Source: Sphingobacteriales bacterium (GTDB lineage: Bacteria; Bacteroidota; Bacteroidia; Chitinophagales; UBA2359). From it: a stretch of DNA of 64,000 nt. Numbering within the stretch: the stretch's first letter is position 1; each line of letters starts with the position of its first letter. The notes under the pieces were generated by a model. It saw only the letters and a program-made list of their open reading frames with translations, searched no databases and had not been told where the DNA came from. The position numbers were made by a program, and so were the translations under genes. The stretch is from positions 15,595 to 79,594 of the forward strand of contig JADKCK010000023.1 of the NCBI GenBank assembly GCA_016718845.1, written 5' to 3'. Positions 8,164-17,605 of the stretch are shown in pieces.

Positions 8164-9069
8164 TTATTTTATAGTTACCATACCTTTTAAAGCGCTGGTA
8201 AAGTTGGGTTTGATGGTTCCGGCTTCGGGTTTAGCAAAAATATGTTCGCTGCTTGTTACAATACCTACCGCAGTGCCGCCAGTTTGTGCATTGTAATACA
8301 CAATTTTACCATTTATGTTGGTTAAATGCGTAAAACCTTTGGGGAAACCATCGGCTTGGTAAGTTTTTATGGTTTGATGCTCGTTGTTAGGTGGCAACAT
8401 GCCCAAAACGGCAGCACCTGTGTTGGCATTATAGTAAATAATTTTACCTTCAACCGACACTAAGCTTGTCCAACCTGGGGTAAATTTACCAGCTTCGTAA
8501 TTTTTTGCAATTTGTGGCATACCATCCGATGCGATACTACCTATGGCAGCGGCACCTGTGGCGCTGTTGTAGTATACTATTTTGGTAGCACCAGCTACGG
8601 TATTTACGGCAATAATGTGTGTCCAACCTTTTGGAAGGGTGCCAGCCGGAAACGATTTTAAGTTTTTGTACTCGTTGTTAGCGGTTACCGAACCTACATT
8701 ACCCGAGCCGTCGGTGGCGTTGTAACATAATACTCTGCCGCTGTTTAAGCCTATCAAATGAGTGTAGCCTGTTGGCAATTTGCCCACATCAAAGGTGTTG
8801 TTTACCTTTAAATCGGTGGCGGTAACGGTGGCAATAGCTCCGGCACCTGTTTTGTTGTTGTAAAGTAGCACTTTGCCACCCGTATGAACGGCATTTGTCC
8901 AATCTTTACCCAATAAATCAACCGATTCTTTGACAACGCTTAATCCGTTGTCCGCACCCAATGCCACAATAGCTGCACTGCCATCGGTGCTGTTGTAATA
9001 CAAAGCGTTTTGTGCCTTAGCTGTTAATACAGTCAAAGACAAGATAGCAAATAAGAGGAAATTTTTCAT
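8164..9069 (-). CDS. secreted protein with six ~47-residue repeats
   Basis: 301 residues with a cleavable signal peptide (MKNFLLFAILSLTVLTAKAQ). The mature part is almost entirely six tandem repeats of about 45-50 residues. Each opens with a (V/I)xYYNxxTGxAAxG-like strand and contains GWTHI or a similar xxTxL core about 35 residues later (starts near residues 22, 67, 113, 164, 210 and 256). The pattern suggests a small beta-propeller or similar closed beta fold and a carbohydrate-binding or surface role. That is inference; I do not recognise a named family. There is no T9SS sorting domain and no catalytic motif. It is followed by repeat copy 2 and a terminator. Confidence 0.75.
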   Translation of the reverse strand: MKNFLLFAILSLTVLTAKAQNALYYNSTDGSAAIVALGADNGLSVVKESVDLLGKDWTNAVHTGGKVLLYNNKTGAGAIATVTATDLKVNNTFDVGKLPTGYTHLIGLNSGRVLCYNATDGSGNVGSVTANNEYKNLKSFPAGTLPKGWTHIIAVNTVAGATKIVYYNSATGAAAIGSIASDGMPQIAKNYEAGKFTPGWTSLVSVEGKIIYYNANTGAAVLGMLPPNNEHQTIKTYQADGFPKGFTHLTNINGKIVYYNAQTGGTAVGIVTSSEHIFAKPEAGTIKPNFTSALKGMVTIK

Positions 9070-9155
9070 TTAAACAGATTATTTTTAAGATTTGTTAATT
9101 GATATTAAAATTATTTTTAATGTTTTTGATTGATGATTAGCATCAATTTGTGTTG

Positions 9156-10154
9156 TTACGAATAAAGTAAGATTTTTATGTAGTCCTTCTCTTCGTCTAA
9201 AGTCATACCCGATTTAGGTATATACCATTGTTTGCTGGCATAGTACTCGGCGGCTAATCTAAACGATTCGTCGAGTGGTGTCATTTCTAAACCAAAGTCG
9301 TTGAGTACTCGGCTACTATCTACCATAAAAAAGTTACCGTTAATCCACAAAGGTAAATCGCTCCAAGGTTCAATTTCGGCTTCTTCCTGAAACTCCACAT
9401 CGGCATGTACAAAAGTAGGTTTTTTGTTTAGGGCTCGGCTCATTGAGTCGAGCATTTCCGAGAAAGAAATGATGGGGTGTGTAGTGGTATTGTAAATGTT
9501 GCTATGCGTAGGTACATCAATAGCTCGCGTAACAATTTTAGCAAAATCGTTCACAAAGGTGTGCGAACTTAGGTTTTCGCTGCCCGTTGGCACCAATATT
9601 TTGCCTTGTTGTTGTATGCGGTATAGCCAATAATAATGGCGGTCGAAGGGGTCGTATTGACCATAAATAACACCTGGGCGCAAAATAATGGGGTCTATAT
9701 CGGCTTTGGCATCTAATAAAACCTGTTCGCAGGCAACTTTTCGTTTGCCGTAGGTTTCCATCGAGTGGTCGATTTTTTCGGCATCGCTACAGGTATAAAG
9801 CAACGAGTCTTCGGTAATAGTTTGTTCGCCAATTTGTTCAAGGTCGTACACCGAGCCTGTAGATACAAAAATATATCGTCCAATACGCCCGCGCAGGGTA
9901 TCAACTATTTTTTGCAACGATAACGGATAATAACCGCAAAAATCTATCACTACATCCCAGTTTTTGTTGGCAAGCAGTTTAATATCGTCGGTTTCGCGGT
10001 TGCCATGTATTTGAGCTACGCCCGAAAACAAACCCGCATTAGTTTTGCCCCGATTAAACAGCGTAATTTCGTAGCCACCAAGTTGCAAAAGGTGTTCTAA
10101 AAGCACACGTCCTACAAAGGCAGTGCCACCAATAATAAGTATCTTTTTTTTCAC
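9156..10154 (-). CDS. NAD-dependent epimerase/dehydratase-like protein (atypical SDR)
   Basis: 332 residues with a GTG start at 10154; no ATG is near the Rossmann motif. The NAD-binding motif is IIGGTAFVGR (residues 7-16). FVSTGSVYDL and YGKRK provide the usual Ser/Tyr-Lys set, and LRPGVIYGQYDPFDR matches the SDR substrate loop. The GGTAFVG variant is common in the atypical SDR group that includes CSP41-like RNA-binding and mRNA-binding proteins as well as sugar epimerases. Substrate and role cannot be decided. cutA lies upstream on the same strand with a 67-nt gap, so the two may be co-transcribed. Confidence 0.8.
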   Translation of the reverse strand: MKKKILIIGGTAFVGRVLLEHLLQLGGYEITLFNRGKTNAGLFSGVAQIHGNRETDDIKLLANKNWDVVIDFCGYYPLSLQKIVDTLRGRIGRYIFVSTGSVYDLEQIGEQTITEDSLLYTCSDAEKIDHSMETYGKRKVACEQVLLDAKADIDPIILRPGVIYGQYDPFDRHYYWLYRIQQQGKILVPTGSENLSSHTFVNDFAKIVTRAIDVPTHSNIYNTTTHPIISFSEMLDSMSRALNKKPTFVHADVEFQEEAEIEPWSDLPLWINGNFFMVDSSRVLNDFGLEMTPLDESFRLAAEYYASKQWYIPKSGMTLDEEKDYIKILLYS

Positions 10155-10221
10155 AAAAATAAATTAAATTTGAAGTTAAAGAAGCAGTTGTTGAAGTTAG
10201 ATGAGTTAGTTTGGTTAATTT

Positions 10222-10542
10222 TTACAATATATCGCCCAAAACCTGTTCTTGTATCCATGTTTCGTATTCGGGGTTAGCGTTTACTTGCCAGTGTAGTATA
10301 CAAGGTGTGGTGTAGGGATGTATGGAGGTAACAAATTGACTAACCTTTGGTAGCAGTTTGTTGCTTGTTTTGACGATAAGTACTACCTCCTTGTCACTTT
10401 CTATATTGCCTTGCCACCAATAAACGCTCGAAATAGGAAAAATATTTGCGCAAGCAACTAATTTTTTTTCTAGTAATTGGTGTGCAATGTTTTCGGCAGT
10501 TTCGACACTGGGATTAGTAATGTAGATAAGGGTAAAAGACAT
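10222..10542 (-). CDS. cutA: CutA1 divalent-cation tolerance protein
   Basis: A small trimeric cytoplasmic protein of 106 residues, the standard length for CutA1. Signatures visible are VACANIFPISSVYWWQGNIE, followed by DKEVVLIVKT and the C-terminal HPYTTPCILHW. CutA1 has been linked to copper and other divalent-metal tolerance in E. coli, but its biochemical role remains unclear. It probably heads a two-gene unit with the SDR gene downstream. Confidence 0.93.
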   Translation of the reverse strand: MSFTLIYITNPSVETAENIAHQLLEKKLVACANIFPISSVYWWQGNIESDKEVVLIVKTSNKLLPKVSQFVTSIHPYTTPCILHWQVNANPEYETWIQEQVLGDIL

Positions 10543-10656
10543 TTATTTAAATATAATGTATTGATAAGTAAATACTGAAAGCTGAGAAACTTTGTGAGAA
10601 TATGGCTTAATTTGTTAATAAATCCTAAAAAATGCAAACTTTAAACATTTGATTTG

Positions 10657-10664
10657 TACCTTTG
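10657..10664 (+). promoter_or_regulatory. -7 box (TACCTTTG) of the first PAP2 gene
   Basis: TACCTTTG lies 49 nt upstream of the ATG at 10714. The second paralogue has the same box, 50 nt upstream of its own start. Confidence 0.55.
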
Positions 10665-10713
10665 TGCATAAACCTAATTTAAGGCTTTACTGTAAAATAA
10701 TTTAATAATAACT

Positions 10714-11352
10714 ATGATTTTTATAAAAGCTATTAGAAATTCAATATATAGAAACACTTTTGTTATTGGCTTACTATTTATGTATATACTTTTACGTATA
10801 GCAGTACATATAAATAGTATAGTAGATAACCGAATAGGTGTACAACTACACGACCCTATTATTGCTATATTACCACCTCCGGCTAATTATTCTACGCCCA
10901 TTTTTTTGCTTACTTATGGCATTATTATGGTAATGATGTATTACGGATTTTTTCACAAACCAATTATTTTGATACAATATGCTTATGGTTTGATAATTAT
11001 TAATATTTTTAGGTGCATAGCCATTTGGAACATCCCCTTAGAGCCACCAATTGGAATAATACTGCTACACGACATTTTTATAGAGTCGACCACACCCAAT
11101 GGATTACCAGTAGCTAAAGATTTATTTTTTTCGGGACATGCAGCCAGTACTTTATTAGCAGCCTTACTTATTACCCGCCCAAACTTACGTAAAGGGGCTA
11201 TAGTTGCTGCTTTTTTTATGGCTTTTCTAATGCTAAATCAACGCGTGCATTACTCAATAGATATATTTGGCGGTTGGCTGATGGCATATTTGTGTCAGCG
11301 ATTAGTACAACATTTTTTTCCTATTTGGATGCCTCAAATAGCTACTTTATAA
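10714..11352 (+). CDS. PAP2-type (sphingomyelin-synthase-like) membrane phosphatase, paralogue A
   Basis: A 212-residue integral membrane protein with about six hydrophobic segments. The conserved phosphatase residues are in FFSGHAAS (His near residue 142) and in NQRVHYSIDIFGGW (His and Asp near residues 180-184). This arrangement matches the PAP2_C group that includes sphingomyelin-synthase-like enzymes. The likely role is lipid phosphate hydrolysis or lipid head-group exchange in the inner membrane; the substrate is unknown. A closely related gene follows at 11810, so this is a tandem duplication. The two have separate promoters and are separated by repeat copy 3. Confidence 0.8.
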   Translation: MIFIKAIRNSIYRNTFVIGLLFMYILLRIAVHINSIVDNRIGVQLHDPIIAILPPPANYSTPIFLLTYGIIMVMMYYGFFHKPIILIQYAYGLIIINIFRCIAIWNIPLEPPIGIILLHDIFIESTTPNGLPVAKDLFFSGHAASTLLAALLITRPNLRKGAIVAAFFMAFLMLNQRVHYSIDIFGGWLMAYLCQRLVQHFFPIWMPQIATL

Positions 11353-11361
11353 ATCTAACAA

Positions 11362-11557
11362 TTTAATACCAAAATAAGTAAGTAGTAGTTATCTAGTCCA
11401 TATAAGTTATTTAAATAAATGTACTTGCCCCGCTTGACGCGGAATCGGTTTTTTCTGGGGGTGATGATTTGCTTTCCATGTTTTGCACAGTTGGGGGCAC
11501 CCCCAAAGCAAAGCAAGCGCAAACATCCAATCAGAACATTTCAATGTCTGTATCAAA
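11362..11557 (-). repeat. two-hairpin dispersed repeat (TTTGATAC family), copy 3, full length, inverted
   Basis: 196 bp in reverse orientation, from TTTAATACC (11362) to GTCTGTATCAAA (11557). It contains the inverted core CCGCttgacGCGG and GGGGGTG ... CACCCCC. It starts only 9 nt after the stop of the plus-strand PAP2 gene, so relative to its upstream gene it has the same orientation as copies 2, 4, 5 and 6. The reading frame at 11419-11625 is produced by this repeat. The remainder to 11750 is AT-rich and featureless. Confidence 0.85.
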
Positions 11558-11751
11558 ATAATAAGTCAACAGAAACAGCTTGTTATTATCGCAAAAATAA
11601 AACAATAAGCACCGCATTCTTTTGATAACTAAACAGCAGAAAGGTTTAACACACCATGCACAAAAATAAAAATTTTGGAACAAACGTAACCTTTTTTTTA
11701 ACATTTGCTAATCTAAACAACCCACAAAGGTAAACTTAACTTAATATTGCG

Positions 11752-11759
11752 TACCTTTG
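11752..11759 (+). promoter_or_regulatory. -7 box (TACCTTTG) of the second PAP2 gene
   Basis: TACCTTTG ends 50 nt before the ATG at 11810. It indicates independent transcription of paralogue B. Confidence 0.55.
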
Positions 11760-11809
11760 CGGCTTTATAGAACTTTAGTCGAAATACTAAAAAAGCAATT
11801 AAAATAACT

Positions 11810-12472
11810 ATGAATTTTTTTCAGGCTATTAAAAACCCAACTTACCGAAACTTCTTTATAATAGGATTGATATTTATTTACGCTGCGCTGCGTTTAACAG
11901 GCTATGTAGATTATGTAGCAGACAACCGAACAGGAGTACAACTATACGACCCAATCATTGCCATGTTGCCGCCTGTTGCCGATTATTCACCGCATATCTT
12001 TTTTTGCACCTATGGTATTATTATTGCCATGGTATTATATGGTGTTTTTCGGGAGCCAATGGTGTTAGTACAGTATTGCTATGGTTTGGCATTTATTAAA
12101 ATAGTGCGTTGTTTTACCATCTGGAACATTCCATTAGAACCACCAGTAGGTATTATACGTCTACGCGATGTACTCATAGAATCGGTTACACCACATGGTA
12201 TTTCAACAGCCAAAGATTTGTTTTTTTCGGGACATGCAGCTACCACTATGTTTGCGGCTTTACTTATTGTGCATCCTACTATGCGTAAAGCAGGGATAAT
12301 GGTGGCATTTTTTGTGGCATTTTTAATCCTCAATCAACGCGTACATTATTCAATAGATATATTGGGCGGATGGCTAATGGCTTTTATATGTTATCAAGTT
12401 GTGCAATATGCTCCACCAATTTTGAACCCACAAATGGCTAAACTAGAAGCCCAACAACAAGAGGGTATTTAA
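11810..12472 (+). CDS. PAP2-type (sphingomyelin-synthase-like) membrane phosphatase, paralogue B
   Basis: 220 residues, collinear along its whole length with the protein at 10714. Both share DNRTGVQLYDPIIA-type text, the catalytic FFSGHAAT and NQRVHYSIDILGGW, and IWNIPLEPPVGII. Several transmembrane segments are visible. The duplicates have diverged clearly in nucleotide sequence, so the duplication is not very recent. The product probably acts on a lipid phosphate in the inner membrane. It is followed by a strong terminator at 12501-12536. Confidence 0.8.
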   Translation: MNFFQAIKNPTYRNFFIIGLIFIYAALRLTGYVDYVADNRTGVQLYDPIIAMLPPVADYSPHIFFCTYGIIIAMVLYGVFREPMVLVQYCYGLAFIKIVRCFTIWNIPLEPPVGIIRLRDVLIESVTPHGISTAKDLFFSGHAATTMFAALLIVHPTMRKAGIMVAFFVAFLILNQRVHYSIDILGGWLMAFICYQVVQYAPPILNPQMAKLEAQQQEGI

Positions 12473-12500
12473 TACTTCGTTTTTAGTATAGACAATTTCG

Positions 12501-12536
12501 AGCTATTTTTCTTGTAAAGAAAAATAGCTTTTTTGT
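12501..12536 (+). terminator. terminator of PAP2 paralogue B
   Basis: Stem AGCTATTTTTCTT/AAGAAAAATAGCT with a very short loop, followed by TTTTTTG. Confidence 0.85.
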
Positions 12537-12570
12537 TTGAGAACCATACATAATTTGGGGGCTTACTAAA

Positions 12571-12616
12571 ATAAAACTCGACAAGGTATGAGATTACCTT
12601 GCCGAGTTTTTTATTT
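12571..12616. terminator. terminator for the BNR exoprotein gene
   Basis: Stem AACTCGACAAGGTA/TACCTTGCCGAGTT with one mismatch, and T-rich tracts on both strands. It lies 120 nt beyond the minus-strand stop at 12737. Confidence 0.75.
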
Positions 12617-12736
12617 AATTATTACCAACTTTGGGCAATAATTGTGTATCTATTAGCACCAGTATTTGGTTTTACAAACATAGTTAGCTAAATACAAAAT
12701 GCAATCCAATATCCTGTAACGAACAGTGGGCAACAC

Positions 12737-15487
12737 CTACTGTACCACAATTTTTTGTACTTTTTTGCCGTAATCTGTTTTCAGATTTACAAAATAAGTG
12801 CCTGCCGATACTTGGCTTAGGTTCAAGGGTAGGTTATAAGTACCCGCATTGCGTTTGCCCATATTGATGGTGTGTACCAATTTGCCAGTAATGTCGTATA
12901 CTTCAATGCTGGCAGTGCTTGCTTTGGGCAACGATACTTGTACCGTGCCAATATCCGTTATTGGGTTAGGATAGGTAGTAAGTTGTAAGTCGGTGCCAAC
13001 AACAGTGGTAGTTGCCGTAAATTCGGGTAGGGTGGTGTCGCAGAAGTTAGGGTCGGCAAACTGCGTGCAACGATAAAAACCACGACCATGTGTACCGATG
13101 TAAATAACAGGGCATCCTAATTGTCCCATGGTTATTTCACGAATACGGAAAACAGGCACATTGCCCATACTGTTGTTTTCGGGTGTCCATGTTTCGGTTG
13201 CTTTGCTATACATCCAAACGCCCATTTCGGTGGCAGCTAAAATTTTATCGGGGTCGGTACTTAGTTGCACAGCATCGTATACGGGCATTGGAGGCAAGTT
13301 GTGTTGGATAGATTCAAACGTAGGTGACGAAGAAATACCATTGGTACTGTAGTAAATATTATCGTCTCCGCCATAGTTACCCAAAGTAACAATTACCTCG
13401 TTGGGGGTACTACCTACTATTACGCTGGTTACATAACGGCTAGCTGCAACGGTAACAACTGTTGATGCAGTTGGGCTGGTGGCATTTAGGTTAGTTACGC
13501 GTCGTACACGACCTGTTTGCGAGCCTGCCCACAAATAAGAGCCGTCTTTTGAAAAATTAACGCAACTTACGCCACCTGTTACGGTACTTACGTTTTTCCA
13601 AGTAGATACACCGCCTACGTTTAAGGGGTCTAAAGTAACCCAAATTTTACCGTTGTTTGAGCCTGTTGCCAATTTAGCATCAATTTCGCCCGTTGACTGA
13701 AACTTGTTTAAATCCTCCCATAAAGAAAAAGGTGTTACAAATTCTGCTCCACCATCAATATTTCCATCTGGCGAACACGCACCGCTAACCAATGGTTGGC
13801 AGTCAATATTTTCGTCAAGCACCGATACAAAAGCACCACCGCCATTAGCCGAGCGGAAAAGTTCTCCTTCGGGGCGACCGCCAAACATAATGTTGGGGTT
13901 AATCAACGATATTTCGGCATAGCCACCATCGCCACCCGCTACCTCGTTAGAGGCTAACCACGAGTTAGCACCGTCAAAAGCCACATAGCGTGTGCCGTTG
14001 TCTTGGGTCCCACCCAATACGCGTCCTTGCAAACTAGCTGCTACGCTATAAAATTGGGTAACATTGTAGTTTTTATTTTTGGCTTTAAATGCAGGGAAAG
14101 TGGCATCGGCATTGTCGGTTTTAAATACACCGCCGTCGCACATTACATACATTTTTTTAGCATCATTCGGGTCAAACACAATATCGTGTTTGTCGGCATG
14201 TACATAATAAGGGTTGCTAAAATCTTCGCCTAAGTTGTCAATTTGTAACCAACCTTGCTCGGCTGTCCACGACCACAAAGTGACACCTCCTAAGAATATA
14301 CGGTCGGGGTTGCCGCCATCAACGGCAAATGCTAAGTCGTAGTCGCCTTGGCAAAGTGCCGAGTTGGTCATGGGTTCAAAATATTCGGCATCGCCTTCGC
14401 CTATTGATTGCCAAGTATCGCCACCATCGTCCGATTTATAGATACCCAATAAGCAGCTATTGGTTTTTACCAATACGGCATACACTTTGTTGGGGTCGGT
14501 GGGTGATACTGCCAAACGGCGGCGGGCAGTTGTAGAACTTGGTAACTTACCGGGCGTCGTGCCACTCAAAAGTGTAAACGAATCACCGTTGTCGGTCGAG
14601 CGATAGTAAGCACTGCCAATAATAGCGTGTATAGTTCCGTTAGATGCCACTACTACGTCGGTGCCTTCGGTGTTAACGGGTATGCTGGTAGGCACTTCCC
14701 AGGTATTACCACCATCGGTACTTTTTACAAAACCACGATTGTGTCCGGCATAGACAGTACCATTGGGTGCAACGGCAATTTTGTTAACGGCTGCCCAACT
14801 TATCTCGGCATCGTTGGCATTGGTGGGGCGGGTGCTTGCCAATTGTTGGAAAGATACACCGCCATCGGTAGATTTGTAGATACCTTCGCCCGGCACACCT
14901 GCCGAACCCTCGCCTAAGTTACCATTAGAGCCAGAGCCACCTACATAGTAAAAACCCTCGCCTGTGCCTAAGTAAATGTCGCCATTAGGTGCCGCTGTAC
15001 CGCACGAAAAAGCTTGGCTTTCGAAGGCGGGGCTTGTGCCAACAGCACGCGAGTTTTGCGGGTGGTCGGTCCAGTTATTACCGCCATCGGTAGAGGTAAA
15101 CACGCCACCAGCTACACCTGCTGTAATAAGGCGGTTGCTGTTGTTTTTGTCGATGATTAACAAGCGTGTGCGACCGCCAACGTTATTGGGTCCTAACGAC
15201 TCCCAGTTTAGCTGCCCTTCGCGGTCTGCCATAGCTTGGGCTGTTTTTTTACGAGCATTGATAACATCGGCAGGGTCAATAAAGCCTGTTTGTGGGTTTA
15301 CCATTCTTTTCATCAGGTAATCGCGCGAGCCAGCCCATTCGCGGGCTTCTTCTTCGGCTTTTTCTTTGTTGTTTTCTACTCGCTCGGCGTATTGTTGTTT
15401 AGCTACGTAGTGGTTACCCAATTGGTAACAACCCAAAGCTGCAGTTACTGCCAAAGCGGACAATAAGAGTGTTTTCTTTGTAAACAT
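12737..15487 (-). CDS. large secreted BNR/sortilin-like repeat protein with T9SS sorting domain
   Basis: A 916-residue exported protein. A signal or anchor segment (MFTKKTLLLSALAVTAALGC) is followed by a charged linker. Many BNR/Asp-box motifs then follow (STDGGNNW, STDGGVSF, STDGGNTW, STDNGDSF, SDDGGDTW), the hallmark of VPS10/sortilin-like and sialidase-type beta-propellers. The last ~80 residues (TYPNPITDIGTV ... GTYFVNLKTDYGKKVQKIVVQ) form a Por type A sorting domain, so it is predicted to be exported by the type IX system. I chose the ATG at 15487 although the frame extends 27 codons, because it places the hydrophobic signal at the N-terminus. The substrate is unknown. Confidence 0.88.
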   Translation of the reverse strand: MFTKKTLLLSALAVTAALGCYQLGNHYVAKQQYAERVENNKEKAEEEAREWAGSRDYLMKRMVNPQTGFIDPADVINARKKTAQAMADREGQLNWESLGPNNVGGRTRLLIIDKNNSNRLITAGVAGGVFTSTDGGNNWTDHPQNSRAVGTSPAFESQAFSCGTAAPNGDIYLGTGEGFYYVGGSGSNGNLGEGSAGVPGEGIYKSTDGGVSFQQLASTRPTNANDAEISWAAVNKIAVAPNGTVYAGHNRGFVKSTDGGNTWEVPTSIPVNTEGTDVVVASNGTIHAIIGSAYYRSTDNGDSFTLLSGTTPGKLPSSTTARRRLAVSPTDPNKVYAVLVKTNSCLLGIYKSDDGGDTWQSIGEGDAEYFEPMTNSALCQGDYDLAFAVDGGNPDRIFLGGVTLWSWTAEQGWLQIDNLGEDFSNPYYVHADKHDIVFDPNDAKKMYVMCDGGVFKTDNADATFPAFKAKNKNYNVTQFYSVAASLQGRVLGGTQDNGTRYVAFDGANSWLASNEVAGGDGGYAEISLINPNIMFGGRPEGELFRSANGGGAFVSVLDENIDCQPLVSGACSPDGNIDGGAEFVTPFSLWEDLNKFQSTGEIDAKLATGSNNGKIWVTLDPLNVGGVSTWKNVSTVTGGVSCVNFSKDGSYLWAGSQTGRVRRVTNLNATSPTASTVVTVAASRYVTSVIVGSTPNEVIVTLGNYGGDDNIYYSTNGISSSPTFESIQHNLPPMPVYDAVQLSTDPDKILAATEMGVWMYSKATETWTPENNSMGNVPVFRIREITMGQLGCPVIYIGTHGRGFYRCTQFADPNFCDTTLPEFTATTTVVGTDLQLTTYPNPITDIGTVQVSLPKASTASIEVYDITGKLVHTINMGKRNAGTYNLPLNLSQVSAGTYFVNLKTDYGKKVQKIVVQ

Positions 15488-15539
15488 GTCGAATTTTATT
15501 TGGTAATTATTTTGTTGATAAATTAAATGTTTTTGTGAT

Positions 15540-16146
15540 TTAGTGCGTAAACACCTTATTAAGGTCAATTGTCAAATCTGGAAACAAGTAAGAGCTAAAC
15601 GTATCTTCATCTATCCAAATTTTAACTAAAAAATACTTTTGGGTTGATGAATCAAGGGCAAACTGATGTACGGTTTCGTGGGTAGGGTCTACAATCCAGT
15701 ATTCTGGAATTTCGTTTGCCTCGTACAATTCGTACTTTGTTTTCATTTCTTTTTTACTGTTACCCTCCGACAGTATTTCTACCACCAAATCGGGCGAACC
15801 TAAGCAACCTTTGGTATCAATTTTTGATAAATCGCAGATGATACACAAATCGGGTTGTACGGTTGTCAAAATATTTTCGTTGTTGATTGCTGCTTTTTGC
15901 CCATCTTTTAATCGCACATCAAAAAGGGGCGGAGTAGGCTCTGCAAGATTTTTCCCACAAATAAGAAGCGATAAGGTAAGATAAATTCCACGAAATACGT
16001 TGATGATACTCTACGGGAGCCGACATGCGCACCATTTTGCCTTTTATCAGTTCAACCATTTCGTTAAACCTCCAACTTAGGTAATCGGCGTAGGTATAAA
16101 TAGCGTTTGGGTCTAATTTATTGATGTCATTTATTGCTTGAGTCAT
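15540..16146 (-). pseudogene. Uma2-family (DUF820) putative endonuclease, frameshifted
   Basis: Two adjacent frames together give one complete Uma2 protein. The first half (15919-16146) covers YTYADYLSWRF and ELIKGKMVRMSAP and ends at SAPF. The second half continues with DVRLKDGQK, then QPDLCIIC, PDLVVEILSEGN and PEYWIVDP. The PD-(D/E)XK-like core residues (D in QPD, the E in VEILS) are present. The break is one extra T in a minus-strand T5 run at 15921-15925; with four T the frame is restored. It may be a sequencing or assembly error, or a true recent inactivation. Uma2 proteins are abundant PD-(D/E)XK nuclease-fold proteins of uncertain role, often associated with mobile DNA. Confidence 0.85.
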
Positions 16147-16200
16147 TGTTTTTTTATTTGTTTGGTATGAAGAAAAGCGGGAACAACTCTTAGTGAATTG

Positions 16201-17073
16201 TTAAAACAAATGTTTTTCGGCATGATACGATGAACGCACCAATGGACCACTTTCGCAATACAAAAAGCCTTTTTGCAGGGCTACTTCTTTGTAATGGGCA
16301 AACATATCGGGGTGTACAAACTCGGCTACGGCAAGGTGGTTTTTGGTGGGGCGCAGATACTGACCAACGGTTAATATCTCGCAGCCATGAGCCACTAAAT
16401 CGTCCATGGTTTGGTACACTTCGTCGGGGGTTTCGCCCAAGCCCAACATAATACCCGATTTGGTGCGTAGATTTTCGGCTTTGGTGCGTTTTATTTGCTC
16501 TAAGCTGCGCTCGTATTTGGCTTGCGGACGCACCAATTTATATAAACGCGGCACGGTTTCCATGTTGTGCGATACTACTTCGGGGCGTTCGGTAAGTACT
16601 GTATAAAGGTTTTCCCAACGGGCTTTAAAGTCGGGTATAAGGGTTTCCATGGTAGTTGTGGGGCTTGCCAAACGCACCTCGCGTATGGTAGCTGCCCAAA
16701 CGCCTGCACCGCCGTCTTTTAGTTCGTCGCGGTTGACTGATGTGATAACGCAATGTTTTACACCCATTAGTTGTACGGCTTCGGCTACGCGGCGCGGCTC
16801 GTCAAGGTCAAGTTCGTTTGGTTTGCCAGTAGCTACCGCACAAAACGAACAAGAACGTGTACACACATTGCCCAAAATCATGAAGGTAGCCGTGCCAGCA
16901 CCCCAACATTCGCCCATATTTGGGCAGTTACCGCTTTCGCAAATGGTGTGCAGTTTATGTTTGTCTACCAAACTACGAACATGGCGATAATTTTGTCCAA
17001 CAGGTAGTTTTACCCGCAACCAATCGGGTTTTTTATTTGGGTTAGAAGGTGCTATAGTAGGAGAATCTATCAT
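16201..17073 (-). CDS. lipA: lipoyl synthase
   Basis: A radical-SAM enzyme that inserts two sulfurs into octanoyl groups on lipoyl domains. 290 residues. The auxiliary cluster cysteines are in CESGNCPNMGEC (45, 50 and 56). The radical-SAM CX3CX2C motif is CTRSCSFC (71, 75 and 78). The C-terminal RSSYHA, which provides a serine ligand, is present near the end. The ATG at 17073 gives a normal N-terminus. A TAACTTTG box lies at 17155-17162. The partner lipB is not in the window. Confidence 0.97.
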   Translation of the reverse strand: MIDSPTIAPSNPNKKPDWLRVKLPVGQNYRHVRSLVDKHKLHTICESGNCPNMGECWGAGTATFMILGNVCTRSCSFCAVATGKPNELDLDEPRRVAEAVQLMGVKHCVITSVNRDELKDGGAGVWAATIREVRLASPTTTMETLIPDFKARWENLYTVLTERPEVVSHNMETVPRLYKLVRPQAKYERSLEQIKRTKAENLRTKSGIMLGLGETPDEVYQTMDDLVAHGCEILTVGQYLRPTKNHLAVAEFVHPDMFAHYKEVALQKGFLYCESGPLVRSSYHAEKHLF

Positions 17074-17605
17074 CGAAAATAAGATTTTTACGTTTGAAGG
17101 GTTAAAAATACGCTTTATTTCGCAATTTTTCTAAAAAAATGCCCTTAAAAGCAGCAAAGTTAGCAATTTGATGTTATTTTTGTGCCAAACTGTGCTAGTT
17201 TTTTTCTGTTTGTTATCAGAATGGTTTTTTTTGTAGGGTTAACAAATCAAACGTGTTTAGGTTTAAACTAAATGGGCTTATTTATCCTGCAAAAAAAGGG
17301 CTTATTTAGTACTTTTCCAAAAAAAAAAAATGCCGCTTATCGCTCAAAAAAAACGCTTAAAAGCACTGTTTTTTACCTAAACTCACTGATTATCAGTAAG
17401 TTATGCGAGTGGCTAAAAGGCGTTTATCCTGAAAAGTAACCAAATAATAAAAAGCAATTTGCAAATAAAAATAAAAACACCTTTTTTACGTTTGTCAAAA
17501 AAAGGTAATTAATTAGGTTATGCACCCTCACTTTGAAGATTAGGGCTTGCAAATAGCACAAAAAACTAACTATCGCTTAATATTTTTCCGAGAACTAAAA
17601 AGAAC
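17074..17605. other. AT-rich intergenic spacer between divergent lipA and TIR genes
   Basis: 532 bp with no convincing reading frame. A TAnnTTTG-like box (TAACTTTG, minus, 17155-17162) may drive lipA. The plus-strand side is rich in A/T runs, and no clear -7 box for the TIR gene was found. No hairpin array or RNA gene was recognised. Confidence 0.5.

Noticed and set aside
7809..11625. Small reading frames starting like LTRNRSFLGV (7809-8051, 11419-11625, and in 41264-41536)
   Set aside because: They all map to the dispersed TTTGATAC-family repeat and share its sequence; no promoter or independent conservation was visible.
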